A DNA stretch of 64,000 nucleotides from Chrysoperla carnea (GCF_905475395.1 NC_058337.1:86174368-86238367); one strand, 5' to 3'; numbered from the stretch's first letter, positions 36,259 through 48,740 are shown. Notes: generated from the sequence alone by a model not told the origin. Numbers and translations: made by a program.

Positions 36259-37074
36259 ATATTATTGTTCTTGTTGGTGGAAACGCAAATAAGTGCTTTG
36301 ACACTTTAAGGTAGTTCCTCCGCGACCGTCCAGTCAAAAAGTTTTGGACTAATACTATCATTCAGTGCATTAACTGTGCTATGACTATTATACATATACC
36401 ATATATTATTTTCATAAGACTGTAGTTCCTCACTACTGTTTCTAGTATACATATACACACACACACTATGACATATGCCTTTAACATTAGTCTTCATATC
36501 TTTTCCACAAAAATCATCGCTAAAACGAGTTATTTATTTAAGTTTTTTATCGAAACTATATGGTAAATAATTTTTATTTTTATTTATATATTTTCTAAAT
36601 ATAGTATTCTACATTATATTAGTTTTTCATAGAGATGGTGAACGTCATTCATTGATAAATAAATACAATATTTGTAAATTTGTGTATTTTTATACGCTTC
36701 TCCCATGTACACGTACAAATTGCGTCACTTTTAATTGCTAATATCTCATGTATGACATGGTAAATCATCTTCTAATTTTAACAGCATGTGTATTATGAAT
36801 TAAATATTTTATATTCTGAGTTTTGAGAAATTCTTGAAATATCACTTTCGTGTAGGTACTACCTTAAATAGCCACAATGGTTCATGGAGTAGTGGCCGGG
36901 AATGGACAAACCCTTTTTCAGTATCACAATGGACTCTATGGAATAAGTGTGTCCCACACCAGGACAGCCACTCTAACCTAATCCCTAATTATGAAATTAA
37001 AAATATAAATTTTATTTTTTAAATATTATTGTTCTTGTTGGTGGAAACGCAAATAAGTGCTTTGACACTTTAAG
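36099..37074 (+). repeat. LINE tail repeated on both sides of a TTAA MITE (36099-36310 and 36863-37074)
   Basis: A 212-bp stretch (TTAAATAGCCACAATGG ... GACACTTTAAG) occurs twice at an offset of 764. The interval is exactly the MITE 36306-36867. If the MITE is removed, the two tails form a tandem repeat with TTAA at the junction. The whole arrangement recurs in copy 2 (offset 1841), so four tails exist. Confidence 0.85.
36306..36867. mobile_element. MITE with TTAA flanks and GGTAGT-type termini
   Basis: TTAA|GGTAGTTCCTCC at the left and GTAGGTACTACC|TTAA at the right give short inverted termini bordered by TTAA, consistent with a piggyBac-type insertion. It contains an (ACAC) run near 36450 and no meaningful ORF. 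The second copy is at about 38147-38708. Confidence 0.65.
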
Positions 37075-37210
37075 TGATAAAACGGCAGAAATAAATATTT
37101 TATTGCAATTATGATTAACTTTAGTTTAGTTATTCGGTTAACGTTTATTGAAAAAAAAAACTTTTTATCTTTCCACCAAAAAAGCCATTAATTATACATG
37201 AAAAAATTCA

Positions 37211-37283
37211 AGTCTTAGGTTAGGTAAGGTTATATAGGCCGTCCACGAAGAACACACCTAGGCCATAGGGCCTATTAAGTCTT
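37211..37283 (-). mobile_element. Inverted LINE/SINE-type 3' tail fragment
   Basis: The reverse complement reads AGGCCCTATGGCCTAGGTGT, TCTTCGTGGACGGCC, TATATAACCTTACCTAACCT, homologous to the tail of the SINE at 4686-4750. It recurs at 39052-39124 in copy 2. Confidence 0.65.
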
Positions 37284-37505
37284 AGTTGAAGAGATACAGG
37301 GGGGAAAACATAGTTATACGTTAAACGATGTTCGAAAAACTGTTTTCAAAACATTTAAAGCTATTTAAAAAATTCTATAAATTACAAAAAAGAGAAAAAA
37401 AACGAGTAAAGTTGCAATTACAGTGGGCTTCGTTTGAAAAATTTCTATATAAATTGCTTTTTACCCCCAAGTTTTCACACAAGGATTTCAAAATTTCACG
37501 ATCTA

Positions 37506-39346
37506 TTGCTCGGTGCCACTTCGTTTTGTACGAACTCTACAATATATTTTTATAATTTTTTTTATTTATTATTATATTTAAAAAAAATTCTTTTCTTTTA
37601 GTCAGAGAAATAAGAACACAATCGTAACAATATTTTTTATATAAAATTATATTTTGCAAGGACTCCGTACCATTTGAAGATCTTTGACCTGTTTATGTAA
37701 ATATTTTGGTTGTTTAGCCTTAATTAAATGTGGTTGGGCGGCAGGCATGCTAAACGCTTGGGCCTGGTAGTGTATCACGACTACTGCAGGAGCTGTCACA
37801 GTGGTGAGGAGGAGGAGACAATGTCTCATCTTCTCTGTCACTGCCCAGCTCTTGTCATGAGGAGATGGACTATGAGTCAGCCTCTCTTTGACGACCTGCC
37901 CATCCTAAAGTCCGTCGACGTCAAAGCTCTCCTGCTGTTCTTAAATAGCCACAATGGTTCATGGAGTAGTGGCCGGGAATGGACAAACCCTTTTTCAGTA
38001 TCACAATGGACTCTATGGAATAAGTGTGTCCCACACCAGGACAGCCACTCTAACCTAATCCCTAATTATGAAATTAAAAATATAAATTTTATTTTTTAAA
38101 TATTATTGTTCTTGTTGGTGGAAACGCAAATAAGTGCTTTGACACTTTAAGGTAGTTCCTCCGCGACCGTCCAGTCAAAAAGTTTTGGACTAATACTATC
38201 ATTCAGTGCATTAACTGTGCTATGACTATTATACATATACCATATATTATTTTCATAAGACTGTAGTTCCTCACTACTGTTTCTAGTATACATATACACA
38301 CACACACTATGACATATGCCTTTAACATTAGTCTTCATATCTTTTCCACAAAAATCATCGCTAAAACGAGTTATTTATTTAAGTTTTTTATCGAAACTAT
38401 ATGGTAAATAATTTTTATTTTTATTTATATATTTTCTAAATATAGTATTCTACATTATATTAGTTTTTCATAGAGATGGTGAACGTCATTCATTGATAAA
38501 TAAATACAATATTTGTAAATTTGTGTATTTTTATACACTTCTCCCATGTACACGTACAAATTGCGTCACTTTTAATTGCTAATATCTCATGTATGACATG
38601 GTAAATCATCTTCTAATTTTAACAGCATGTGTATTATGAATTAAATATTTTATATTCTGAGTTTTGAGAAATTCTTGAAATATCACTTTCGTGTAGGTAC
38701 TACCTTAAATAGCCACAATGGTTCATGGAGTAGTGGCCGGGAATGGACAAACCCTTTTTCAGTATCACAATGGACTCTATGGAATAAGTGTGTCCCACAC
38801 CAGGACAGCCACTCTAACCTAATCCCTAATTATGAAATTAAAAATATAAATTTTATTTTTTAAATATTATTGTTCTTGTTGGTGGAAACGCAAATAAGTG
38901 CTTTGACACTTTAAGTGATAAAACGGCAGAAATAAATATTTTATTGCAATTATGATTAACTTTAGTTTAGTTATTCGGTTAACGTTTATTGAAAAAAAAA
39001 ACTTTTTATCTTTCCACCAAAAAAGCCATTAATTATACATGAAAAAATTCAAGTCTTAGGTTAGGTAAGGTTATATAGGCCGTCCACGAAGAACACACCT
39101 AGGCCATAGGGCCTATTAAGTCTTAGTTGAAGAGATACAGGGGGGAAAACATAGTTATACGTTAAACGATGTTCGAAAAACTGTTTTCAAAACATTTAAA
39201 GCTATTTAAAAAATTCTATAAATTACAAAAAAGAGAAAAAAAACGAGCAAAGTTGCAATTACAGTGGGCTTCGTTTGAAAAATTTCTATATAAATTGCTT
39301 TTTACCCACAAGTTTTCACACAGGGATTTCAAAATTTCACGATCTA
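37506..39346 (+). repeat. Tandem duplication, copy 2 (1841 bp)
   Basis: Second copy of the block, repeating every internal feature: LINE fragment 37728-38099, MITE about 38147-38708, second LINE tail about 38704-38915 and inverted LINE tail 39052-39124. It lacks the left hairpin arm and keeps only its last 34 bases. Confidence 0.95.
37728..38099 (+). pseudogene. Second copy of the LINE 3' end (in duplicated block)
   Basis: Identical translation to 35887-36258 because it lies in copy 2 of the 1841-bp duplication. Confidence 0.75.
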
Positions 39347-39582
39347 TTCGTTCGTTTTAGATTTTTATACCCATTTCAATAATTCTCCAATATGTGGAAT
39401 GTGAGAAAACAAATCATATCAAAGTGAAATGATTGGAGAAACTTTTTGAACCTTACCTCTTTCAAGACGGATATTTCCAAAAATTGATGACATATATCCA
39501 TCCTCAATTGACGACATGGTATTAGAAAATATTTTTTTCATATATTTTAATATTTATCTGTTGCCTGGACCACAACGACGAT

Positions 39583-39770
39583 AATTTAAAATGCAATTAT
39601 AAAATGCATATTATTTATGCAAATTGCATATTTTTAATATTTTATAAATCAATTTAGGTACAAAATTTCCTGATGCTCTAGCGAATTGAATGCCGAAAAC
39701 AGCTTTCAAATCCGACTTACTGTTCAAATTTTTCGAACTTCATTGCTTCGCTTCTGCGACTACTATATAA
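39583..39770 (+). repeat. Half copy of the 28127-28691 foldback element
   Basis: It shares AAAATGCAATTATAAAATGC, TATGCAAATTGCATATTT, GAATGCCGAAAAC and the right-arm end CTTCTGCGACTAC with 28505-28691. The left arm is missing. Confidence 0.65.
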
Positions 39771-40371
39771 TATGTACTTAAATAATAAACAAACAAAAGA
39801 AATTCACAATTTTTAAATAATTATTTCTGAAATTATAAACCCAAATGGTTTCACAATTTTATGCTTGATAGAATCTGGTGTTTTTATATTTTATATAGTG
39901 TGAAAAAAACTACTCTATGAAAATATTTTAATGAATTTTTTTTAAATAATTTATTTGAATTAATTAATATGGTAATTGCAAAACTTTACATCTATACAGA
40001 TAAGGGAGAAAGAATAGAAAATGACTTATTTTATTACTGTAAAATATAAACTAAGTCTTGAATTACAAAAAAAAATCTAAGAAATGTTTTAGTTATTAAA
40101 TAAATTCCAATTATATAATAAATAGGTATATAGTTTATTTTGTAATGGAATGTATTTAAAGATTAATTTTGAATTTTTTGAGTCAAAAAATTAAATACCT
40201 TGGATTAAAAATAACTTTTAAAAGAAAAGAATTGTGTGAATACTACGATTTTGTTTTTCTTAGTGAGATATTAATCCTTTTTTCCGTTTTGATTTACCAG
40301 TGATTGAAAAAAATATAATTTTGATGATTTAATATTGTCCAAATTAACAATTATTGTGTGTTTTTAACCGA

Positions 40372-40905
40372 CTTCAAACAAAAAAGGAGGAGGTTATCAA
40401 TTCAACTGTATTTTTTTTTATTGTGTGTTACCTCAGAATTTTCGAGTGGGTGAATCGATTTTGATGATTGAGTGAATCTATTTGAAAGCTGGTGCTTCAC
40501 ATGTGATCCCATTTCATTTTGGTCCAGTTCTGACAACGTCATCTATGAGAAAACCATTAAAGTCTTAAATTTGTGTTAAGTATGCACGACAAGAGGACCT
40601 ATTTCGATGATTCTTTATTTAGTGACAAATTAGTTAGTGTACTTCAGATTCACTAAAAATCGCAAAATAAAAAAACTTTTAACAAAAAGAAAACCACCTT
40701 CAGAAGAAAAACTCTTCCAAAACAAATTAATATGCACTAAAAAGTAAAAAAATAACGATAATATAATGTAGTTTAAATTTTTGTTATTTTTGGTGTCAGC
40801 CAAGCTAATGCAGCAAACTGTTCCGTCAAAGTGGTTTCCTTGGCTGATATCGACTCCAAAAATAACAATAATTTAAACTATATTATTATCGTTATTTTTT
40901 TACTT
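40372..40905 (+). mobile_element. Second foldback element of the 32014-32596 family, opposite orientation
   Basis: It begins AACCGACTTCAAACAAAAAA and GGAGGAGGTTATCAATTC. It carries the same unique tail, then the palindromic core (TTAACAAAAAGAAAACCACC ... ATTATTATCGTTATTTTTTTA). The outer part of the right arm is lost where the Helitron copy begins. Confidence 0.7.
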
Positions 40906-41236
40906 ATATTATAAAACTAGCGAATGATTTTTAATGAAACTGTACAGCAATATAGCTGATAGGTATATCAGAATAACAGATGAGATATAATTTATAAAGA
41001 TATATTAATAAATAAAATAAAAAATAAATAAAAATTAATTTAATTTGACATTACCATAAATTACGGATTTCAATTCAATGAATAATTACTATTATACATT
41101 TAAAAAAATAGAAAAGCATACATATATTTTTTCTGTGTAAAACAATCCTTAACTTTTGAGTTTTTTAGAAAAGGGATAAGCGAGAGCAATCAATCTTTAC
41201 TTTTAAACCCAGCGAAGCGGGTGGGTATCACTCTAG
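40906..41236 (+). mobile_element. Non-autonomous Helitron, 5' end damaged
   Basis: AACTAGCGAATG..TTTTTAATGAAACTGTACA, then CAATATAGCTGA and ATAATTTATAAAGATATATT, match the intact copy at 42820. It ends in the hairpin CCCAGCGAAGCGGG followed by GTGGGTATCACTCTAG|T. The 5' TC end and about 45 bases near it appear deleted. Confidence 0.75.
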
Positions 41237-41604
41237 TGAACCTATAAAATTACAGAGAATATTTTAGTATTATGAGACATATATTTTAAATATGGATTAT
41301 AGGTATTATAAAGGTTCCTTATTTGACTACAATATCCTAAAATGAAATAACTAACTCCATAATATTATGATGTTATCAAGGATAATCTTTGTCTTCTTTA
41401 AATTGGTCATCTTTGTTAAAGCCGCAATATTTAATGACTATTATTCATTTTTATAAATATTCATCCCAAAAACTGCATAATGTAAATTAAACATATTTTA
41501 ATCAACCACAAATTACATGCCAAAATATGTTTCTAATAATTAAATAAACGAAAACAGTGGTAAAATGGAATGGTCTCGACATACCTATCAACTCAATAAT
41601 CACT

Positions 41605-42151
41605 TTTTATACCATGTATATAAAATATACCAAGGTATACTAAGTTTAGTCCCAAGTTTGTAACGCTTAAAAATATTGATGCTATGAACAAAGTTTTGGT
41701 ATAGGTGTTCATAAAATCACCTAATTAGTCCATTTCCGGTTATCTGTCTGTCCTCTGTCCGTCGGTCATCACAATAAGAGATATCAAGCTGAAATTTTTA
41801 TATCGTGCTTAGGACGTAAAAAGTGAGGTCAAGTCTTAAATGAGCAACATAGGTCAATTAGGTCTTGGGTCCATAGGATCCATCTTGTAAACCGTAAGAG
41901 ATAGAACAAAAGTTTAAATGTATAAAATGTTCCTTATAAAAAAATAAACAACTTTTGTTTGAAATATTTTTTCGTAAACATCACTGTTTACCCGTGAAAG
42001 CGCAAATTATGCACAAATTGTATAGTATGTATTATAAGGGTATATCAGTTATATATGTGTGACTTATATGTATGTCAATGTGACAGAGTAATCAACACTG
42101 TCTATACATGGTATTTCAACAATTAATTTCAGTCAATTGTTCATTTGTTAT
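41605..42151 (+). repeat. Family A repeat, near full length
   Basis: It runs from TTTTTATACCATGTATATAA, GGTATACTAAGTTTAGTCCC and AAGTTTGTAACGC through TGTCTGTCCTCTGTCCGTCG to AACACTGTCTATACATGG and the AATT..CAGTCAATTG end. It is a good representative of the unit. Confidence 0.85.
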
Positions 42152-42428
42152 TACAGAAGTTGAGGAACAAAGGAAGTGGAACATAGGAACAAAGGAAGGG
42201 GAACATAGGAACAAAGGAAGTGTACCGACTCAAGATAGCAGAACCTGTAGAATTGATTCTCGAACTTTGTTATTTGAAAATTTGCTAAAAATAGTGTCAT
42301 TCTATAACTCACTAAAAAAATATTAAGTATTACAAAGCATTACAAAGACAGTGGATATACTATTTTGATATATGCAACCACCCATGAATATATTTTACAT
42401 TAAAATAAAAATTTAAAAAAAAAAACAT

Positions 42429-43418
42429 GTGGAAACATACAATTGACTGAATAAATTGTTGAAATACCTTATATAGACAGTGTTGATTAGGCAATTGATT
42501 GCTTTTTTAATCTAATTTGCGCCCTCACGGGTAAAGAGTGATGTTTACGAAAAAATGTTTCAACTTTTGTTCTATCTTTACCTTAAACTTTTGTTTTATC
42601 TATAACGGTACCAATCTGTAACAAGATGGGTCTTACGGACACAAGACCTAATTGACCTATGTTGCTGATTTACGAATTCAACCTCACTTTTTACGTTCTA
42701 AGAACGCTATAAAAATTTCAGCTTGATATATTTTTTCGTTTTCAAGTTATGGTGTTTACGGGCGGACAGACGTACAGACGGACAGACAGACATACAACTG
42801 GAAATATTCGTAGCATCAATCCCTATATATTATAAATGTAAAAGTTGGCATGTTTGTTTGTTACGCTTTCACGCCAAAACTAGCGAATGGTTTTTATGAA
42901 ACTGTACAACAATATAGCTGACATATCAGAATAACACATGAACTATAATTTATAAAGATATATTAAAACAAAATTAAAAAATAAATTAATAAAAATTTAA
43001 TTTGACATTTACCATTTTTAAAAATTTTACAGAAATATTTAATTAATGGTTTAAAATGATGATTATAGTTGGAGAAGATCTATGATCATCATTTTGAACC
43101 ATACATTAAATAATTCTGTATAAAAAATAGTAAATGTCAATTGTAAAAATCATGGACAACTTTTCTAATATACTCAATAAATTATGACTATTTTACATTT
43201 AACAAAATTGAAAACTGTGTATATCAAGAGAGGATGGAGGCTATAAAGCGGTGGTTTTTACTTTTAAGCCCAGTGAAGCGGGCAGGTATCAATCTAGTAA
43301 TAAATAAAAATAAGGAACAAAATTTTGTTGGTAGCATCAATATTCCTAAGCGTTACAAACTTGGGACTAAACTAAGTATACCTTGATATATGTCATATAT
43401 ACATGTTATAAAAATTAT
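42429..43418 (-). repeat. Family A repeat split by a Helitron
   Basis: Segment 42429-42819 carries the ACTTG-side half up to TTCGTAGCATCAA. Segment 43311-43418 carries AAATTTTGTTGGTAGCATCA through GGGACTAAACTAAGTATACC to the TATAAAAATT end. The Helitron 42820-43297 separates them. GTAGCATCAA is present on both sides, so the target was already rearranged or two partial copies abut. Confidence 0.7.
42820..43297 (+). mobile_element. Complete non-autonomous Helitron
   Basis: 5' TC (TCCCTATATATTATAAATGT) and 3' CTAG preceded by the hairpin CCCAGTGAAGCGGG, inserted between A (42819) and T (43298). These are the canonical Helitron features (TC ... CTRR, AT target, no duplication). It carries an internal ~60-bp-arm palindrome at 43003-43140 and no Rep/helicase frame. 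Confidence 0.88.
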
Positions 43419-45194
43419 AATTATATAGGTATACAAAAACAAGAATATTACAAGAATATGAATATGATCGTGGGAGTTTACTTACAATTAGTTTTGAATA
43501 TGTTTGTAAATAAAATAAAAATAATAATAATAAGTAACAATATAATCACAATTTGATTACAATAAGATTACAAACAAAATACTTATAAAATATAAAAATC
43601 TTACACGCAAATTTTTATTCAAAAAAGAAACATTTTCAATCATATTGTTTTACGCAAATGATATTAAAACTCTATGTAATTTTGAATAATTATGTAGTTT
43701 TTACTTAGATAAAAAAATTTTTTTTTATTATTGTTTGTAATAATTAGATAGATTATTATATTATGACGGTTTGAATTATTATAGATACAATACATAGTTT
43801 AATAATCTGGTAGTTTTATTAAGCAGTTTAAATACTCTGTATTTAATGAGTTGAATACGATTACTTGATCTCTAAACCTAGTCGTGATAAATTAGGATAT
43901 CTGCAGCGATTTTTGGGTTGTTGACAGATTCCACTCTATTTTAGTTTTAAAATGCTAACTCAAGTTCAAGATAAATAAGCAACGAAATTGGATTGAAATT
44001 CATGCTAAGGCATTTTCGAAGTCAAAGGTCTTAGTTTTGATGTGGAAATTTTAAAATACAAAGTGGCAAATTCAATATGGCCACTTGTTATAAAGCTTAT
44101 TAGAAATTTTACTGTGAAAATTGAAAAATTCATATAGTAGATTCAATATGGATTACATTTAAACAGTGTTTTTTTTTAATGGAAAGAAATTATGAAAGTG
44201 AACTTTCTCTTCGAGAGTTTTGGAGTATACTTAGTATAATTCTAAAGAGAAAATTGGAAAATTTAAAATTCCATTATTGAATTTTTATTTAAAAACTCTT
44301 AGGATCAGTTATATTTATTGTATAACATGAAATTTAATGGACCGTTAGCGGTATCGAAACATCTCTTATCTTCGTCGGTTACAGTAATGAAGTTTTCGTA
44401 ATGGTTCGTTCCCTGAATAGTTAACACAAGAGTGCAGAGTAGGCCTACTTTTCTGCATCTGCATGCCTTCCAAGATCAGATCAATTTTTTCAGAAACAAA
44501 GTATTGCTACCAGATATTTTTCTATTCTCTATCTTCAATCTGTTGGCAATATTATTTCCCAATTTTCACATCAAAACAGTGCTCTGAAGCCTTAAAAAGG
44601 TTCTAAAACCCGAAGTTTTAGACTACTTTTTTTAAAAATAAAAATTTTTCTCTGAGAATCGACCATATTATTTATTTTTGCTTAGCATACTTTCTAAGAA
44701 ATATGATAAGCATAATTTCTAGAATCTGCAATCGAGCTAGAATTCAAATCCGTCCTCATAATCGCTACCGAAGAGTTATTTTCATCTAAAATGGTGCATC
44801 GAACTAAAATCAAGGAAAATCTGTTTACTTTATGAAAAAAAGTGTCTAACAGTAGTTGCTTTCGTTATTCGCGAGTATTTTAAGATCAAATCCGTCCTCA
44901 GATCAAATCTGCCAACTTCTCTCATAATCGCTGCATAATCTCATAATCGGTGCATCTAACTAAATAAAGGAACATTTATTTAGCTTATGAAAAATAGTGT
45001 CTAACAGAAGTTGTTTCGGAAAAATACATGAGTATTTTTTATTGTTGGTGGGTAATTTTAATTAAATCATTTCTTGGATTTGTAGCGCAAGAAGACAGTC
45101 TTGCTATGCGAATGTCTAAGTAACATCTTTATGGCAAACAGTCATCCTCGAATCATTAGTCACCTTTTTGCTCTTGAGTAGTGCTAATGAGTAG
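43419..45194. other. Intergenic DNA without recognised features
   Basis: AT-rich. No gene or bounded repeat is recognised. Confidence 0.4.
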
Positions 45195-45791
45195 TGTTAT
45201 ATTAACGCGACGGCGTTAGAACCGAAAAAAAAACGAGGACCGGAAGAAATTTTTGCGGTGATTGATGAAATTGGTGAATTAATCGTCGTTGGCTCGTGGA
45301 ATCATTTCAAAAAAACCTCTCCCAAAGAAGACGCATCTAGTTAACAGAAGTTCAATGAAACAATGCGTAACCACTTCTAACATCGGATTAAATCGTTATA
45401 AAATCAACCAGATTAATTTATAACACATACACATTCGTGGAAATAACAAAATGAACCTAAAAATAACAAAAATAATTAGCGAAAGGCTAAATTTCTTCAA
45501 GAGTTTAAAACGAGCCAGTCCAGTGGATCATGCTTTTAATTCGATAGAATGATATCAGTTAGACAGCGAATATTTATTTTCTTTACGAACTTTTACGAAC
45601 TTTTACAAGCAGCATTCCCAATTTTAGATAACCAATTGGAATACATACAGGTAAGGAATTTTGGTGCTACTGTAAGAGAAATGGAACCTGTGTTTGAGAT
45701 ACTGTCGGTTACTGGAAAACAAATTTGGAAAATTTCGCCAAGAAACAAGAGTTTTTTTCAGGTTCTAATGATTGGCTTTAACTCAATTTAA
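45195..45791 (+). other. Three adjacent short open segments, possible decayed coding DNA
   Basis: Open frames at 45195-45352 (contains KKKRGPEEIFAVIDEIGELI), 45451-45552 (ERLNFFKSLKRASPVDH) and 45549-45791 (LLQAAFPILDNQLEYIQVR) follow one another with balanced amino-acid composition, unlike the low-complexity ORFs elsewhere. I recognise no domain. They may be fragments of an old element or gene. Confidence 0.2.
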
Positions 45792-46327
45792 CTGAAATTA
45801 TTTTAAAAACTGAAGACCATTTGTCCCTGATTGCTTAAATTGAGAAGTTACCAATTAAATTCGTGTGCATCGCCCCAATCAAAGTAAATCTCAAGAACCT
45901 GATTCAGAACACTCGGTAAAATAAAGAGGACAAAAAATTATTGAATGAATAGATGACATGAATAAATTATCTCAATTCCTCTAAAATCCTGTAAATTCAA
46001 TAAAATATTGTAGATTTTAAATACTGAATATAATATTTATTTGATATTAAATTTTTATCTAACAAAAAAAAAAACATTTATTAGAAAAATAAAAGAAATT
46101 CTTTGTATAGTAACTGAAATGTTTAGCTAGTTATATAGAAACATATTTCAAATGATAAAATTTTTGTTTGAATGAATGAATGAATGAACAATTCATAAAA
46201 TTGATTTTTAATATGTCACTCACATAATAACTATCGCGATGTCTTTTCTTTCGTCAATCGCTGCATTGAGTTGAGTCACATACACACAACAAATTTTATT
46301 ATATCAATAAAATTTTCTGACCTTGCT

Positions 46328-46862
46328 ATTTTTATACCATGCATATATGTAATATGCAAGGTATACTAAGTTTAGTCCCAAGTTTGTAACGCTTAAAAAT
46401 ATTGATGCTATGAACAAAATTAAGGTGTAATTAGGTGTTCATAAAATCACCTAATTAGTCCATTTTCGATTGTCTGTCCGTCTGTCTGTCAACACGATAA
46501 CTCAAAAACGAAAAAAGATATAAAGCTGAAATTTTTACAGCATACTCAGGTCGTAAAAAGTAAATGAGCAACATAGGTCAATTGGGTCTTAGGTCCGTAG
46601 GACCCATCTTGTAAACCGTTAGAGATATAACAAAAGTTTAAATGTGAAAAATGTTCCTTATCAAAAAAATTTATAACTTTTGCTTGAAACATTTTTTCGT
46701 AAACATCACTGTTTTACCGTGAGGGCGTAAATTATAAAGTAATTATTATATGGGAATATCAGTTATGTATGTGTGGCATGTATGTATGTGTATTGTGATC
46801 AACACTGTCTATGCATGGTATTTTAACAATTAACTCAGTCAATTGTTTGTTTTCGCTTGTTT
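46328..46862 (+). repeat. Family A repeat, near full length
   Basis: TTTTTATACCATGCATATAT to CAATTGTTTGTTTTCGCTTG, with all internal blocks in order. The GTGAGGTCGAG block is partly deleted near 46560. Confidence 0.85.
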
Positions 46863-47550
46863 TTTTTAATAAATGTATTATATTCAACGGCTACGTTCAT
46901 TTTTAGTCCAACTATTTAACTAAATATACCTACTAGTTATTGAAATTTGATTTATACAGATACACATTCAAGGAATTCAATCCTTTAATTACGTTTTTTT
47001 GCGTTATCAAAAAGGTTTCCGTATCAAATTTACTCTCAATCGACAAAGAATCTTTCTTTTTTTACTATAAGTATATACCAAGAATGGATTCAAAGGGGAG
47101 CGCTCCCTTCAAAATAAAAATAGGACAATTTTATTAATAACTATAAAAGTAAGATAAGACTTCATTTTCGAGACATACGTAAATGCATCTTTTAGATATC
47201 ATATAAGAATTTCTCCACAGTAAAGGGAACCACCCATTAATACAAACAAAAATGTTTACTTATAATTTTGCTCCTTTTTTTAAAACTTTATTATCGTATC
47301 TCATGAAAGCGAAGTCATCCACTGAAGATTTGTATGTATTTTTAGCTTATTTTTATGCAAAGAATAGAAAAATCGTCTTTTTTGCAATAGTAATCATACA
47401 TCCTTTAGAGCTTAAATAATTTAACGGCCAAATCCAGAATGCAACGAGTGTATAAACCACCGGACAGATGCATAGGTACGCAGCGCTGGATTTATACTTC
47501 GCGCAAACGGGGCTAGCGAATAGGGCTGCAAACTTTCAGGGATTCAGGGA

Positions 47551-47748
47551 AGAAAACTAAAAAGCACGCTTTTGTTACTAACTGAATTAAAAGATGGAAG
47601 TAATTTCATTTTATCGTCAAAATCGTTTATAAAATATCTTATAAAGCATCCCACACTATTTTACGATAAAATGATTTTTTTGAATTTAAAGAAATTATTT
47701 TCTACCTTTTAGTTCAGCTAGTTACAAAAGCGTGTTTTTTAGTTTTCT
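47551..47748. mobile_element. Foldback (palindromic) element
   Basis: The arms 47551-47623 and 47657-47748 are imperfect reverse complements (AGAAAACTAAAAAGCACGCT, TTTGTTACTAACTGAATTAA, ATTTTATCGT) with a loop of about 33 bases and an insertion in the right arm. No ORF. Confidence 0.7.
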
Positions 47749-48156
47749 TAAACTATTATTTGATTTGTGACTTCAAATCCTTTTTCAATGTAAAAAATCC
47801 ATTAGAAAAAAAATACAAGTATAATGTATAGCATAATAAGAAATTTTCAATTACTTTTATTAGTTAATAATAATATTTTTATTCAAGGTAAGTTACTTTT
47901 AAAAATTATTAGACGTTTTAATTATTATTTTCCTTCTTGAATGAAAAATATTACATAAATGAGTTTTATCAAAAAAACAATAAAAAATTTTAGTGGGATT
48001 GTAATAAATGAGAATGATAATTTACTCCTTTTATCAATGTTTGTAAGTTTTTTTTTTATTTGTCATGTAAATGAAGAACTGTTGTAGGATAATCGATCCT
48101 ACAAAAAAAATCACGCATAAATATACTAGTATAAAATAAATATATTAACAAAACTA

Positions 48157-48376
48157 GCCTTTTATACCATGTATGTATGAAAAATATATTAAGGTATACT
48201 AAGTTTAGTCCCAAGTTTGTAAGGCTTAAAAATATTGAGGCTACGTTCAAAATTTTGGTATATAAGTGTTCATAAAATCACCTAATTAATACATTTCCGG
48301 CTGTCCGCCTGTTTGTCTGTAAGCACAATAACTCGAAAACAAAAAGAGATATTAAGCTGAATTTTTATAACGCTCC
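48157..48376 (+). repeat. Family A repeat, 5' part
   Basis: It matches the unit from TTTTATACCATGTATGTATG to ATTAAGCTGAATTTTTATAA and CGCTC, then diverges. Confidence 0.75.
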
Positions 48377-48663
48377 TATTCAGAGTATTAAAATTGTATA
48401 CGAAGCGCCGAACACTCCAAAAAAATCTGACCAAATTATACTTCTTACTTCTTAATATGAAGTTAATGAGAAATTACAATCTTTGTGAACTTTTTTCGGG
48501 AAATTTTTAGAAAAAAAAACATTTTGCTTAAAATTTATGTCAAGAAACCTGGATAATATCTTTTTTTTAATGTTCCAATCATCTTTGATTTAAAATGCGA
48601 AAAAATACGAAGTTAGTCAATTTATAACACGCTTGGGTTAACTTGATATGTATCTACACATCT

Positions 48664-48740
48664 ATATGTAACGGAATCTTTGAACGTGATTTGCACCCAC
48701 TTCACTCACTAAACGTCGGATTGAAGTCGAAATCATCTTG
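48664..48740 (+). repeat. Short dispersed repeat shared with 34796-34870
   Basis: TATATGTAACGGAATCTTTG and AACGTGATTTGCACCCACTT recur from the 34.8 kb copy. Confidence 0.5.

Larger units (their letters stand above)
35665..37505 (+). repeat. Tandem duplication, copy 1 (1841 bp)
   Basis: It is identical to 37506-39346 at an exact offset of 1841, apart from four substitutions I could find (36696, 37407, 37467, 37482). The left edge is inside the right arm of the 35582-35698 hairpin. The junction GATCTATTGCTCGG combines the outer right flank (GATCTATTCG) with the left edge (CTTGCTCGG), with two to three bases of shared sequence. Confidence 0.95.

Noticed and set aside
37328..37555. Lysine/phenylalanine-rich ORF, duplicated at 39169-39360
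   Set aside because: Low-complexity composition. The two differ because the frame runs across the duplication junction. Present twice only because of the tandem duplication.
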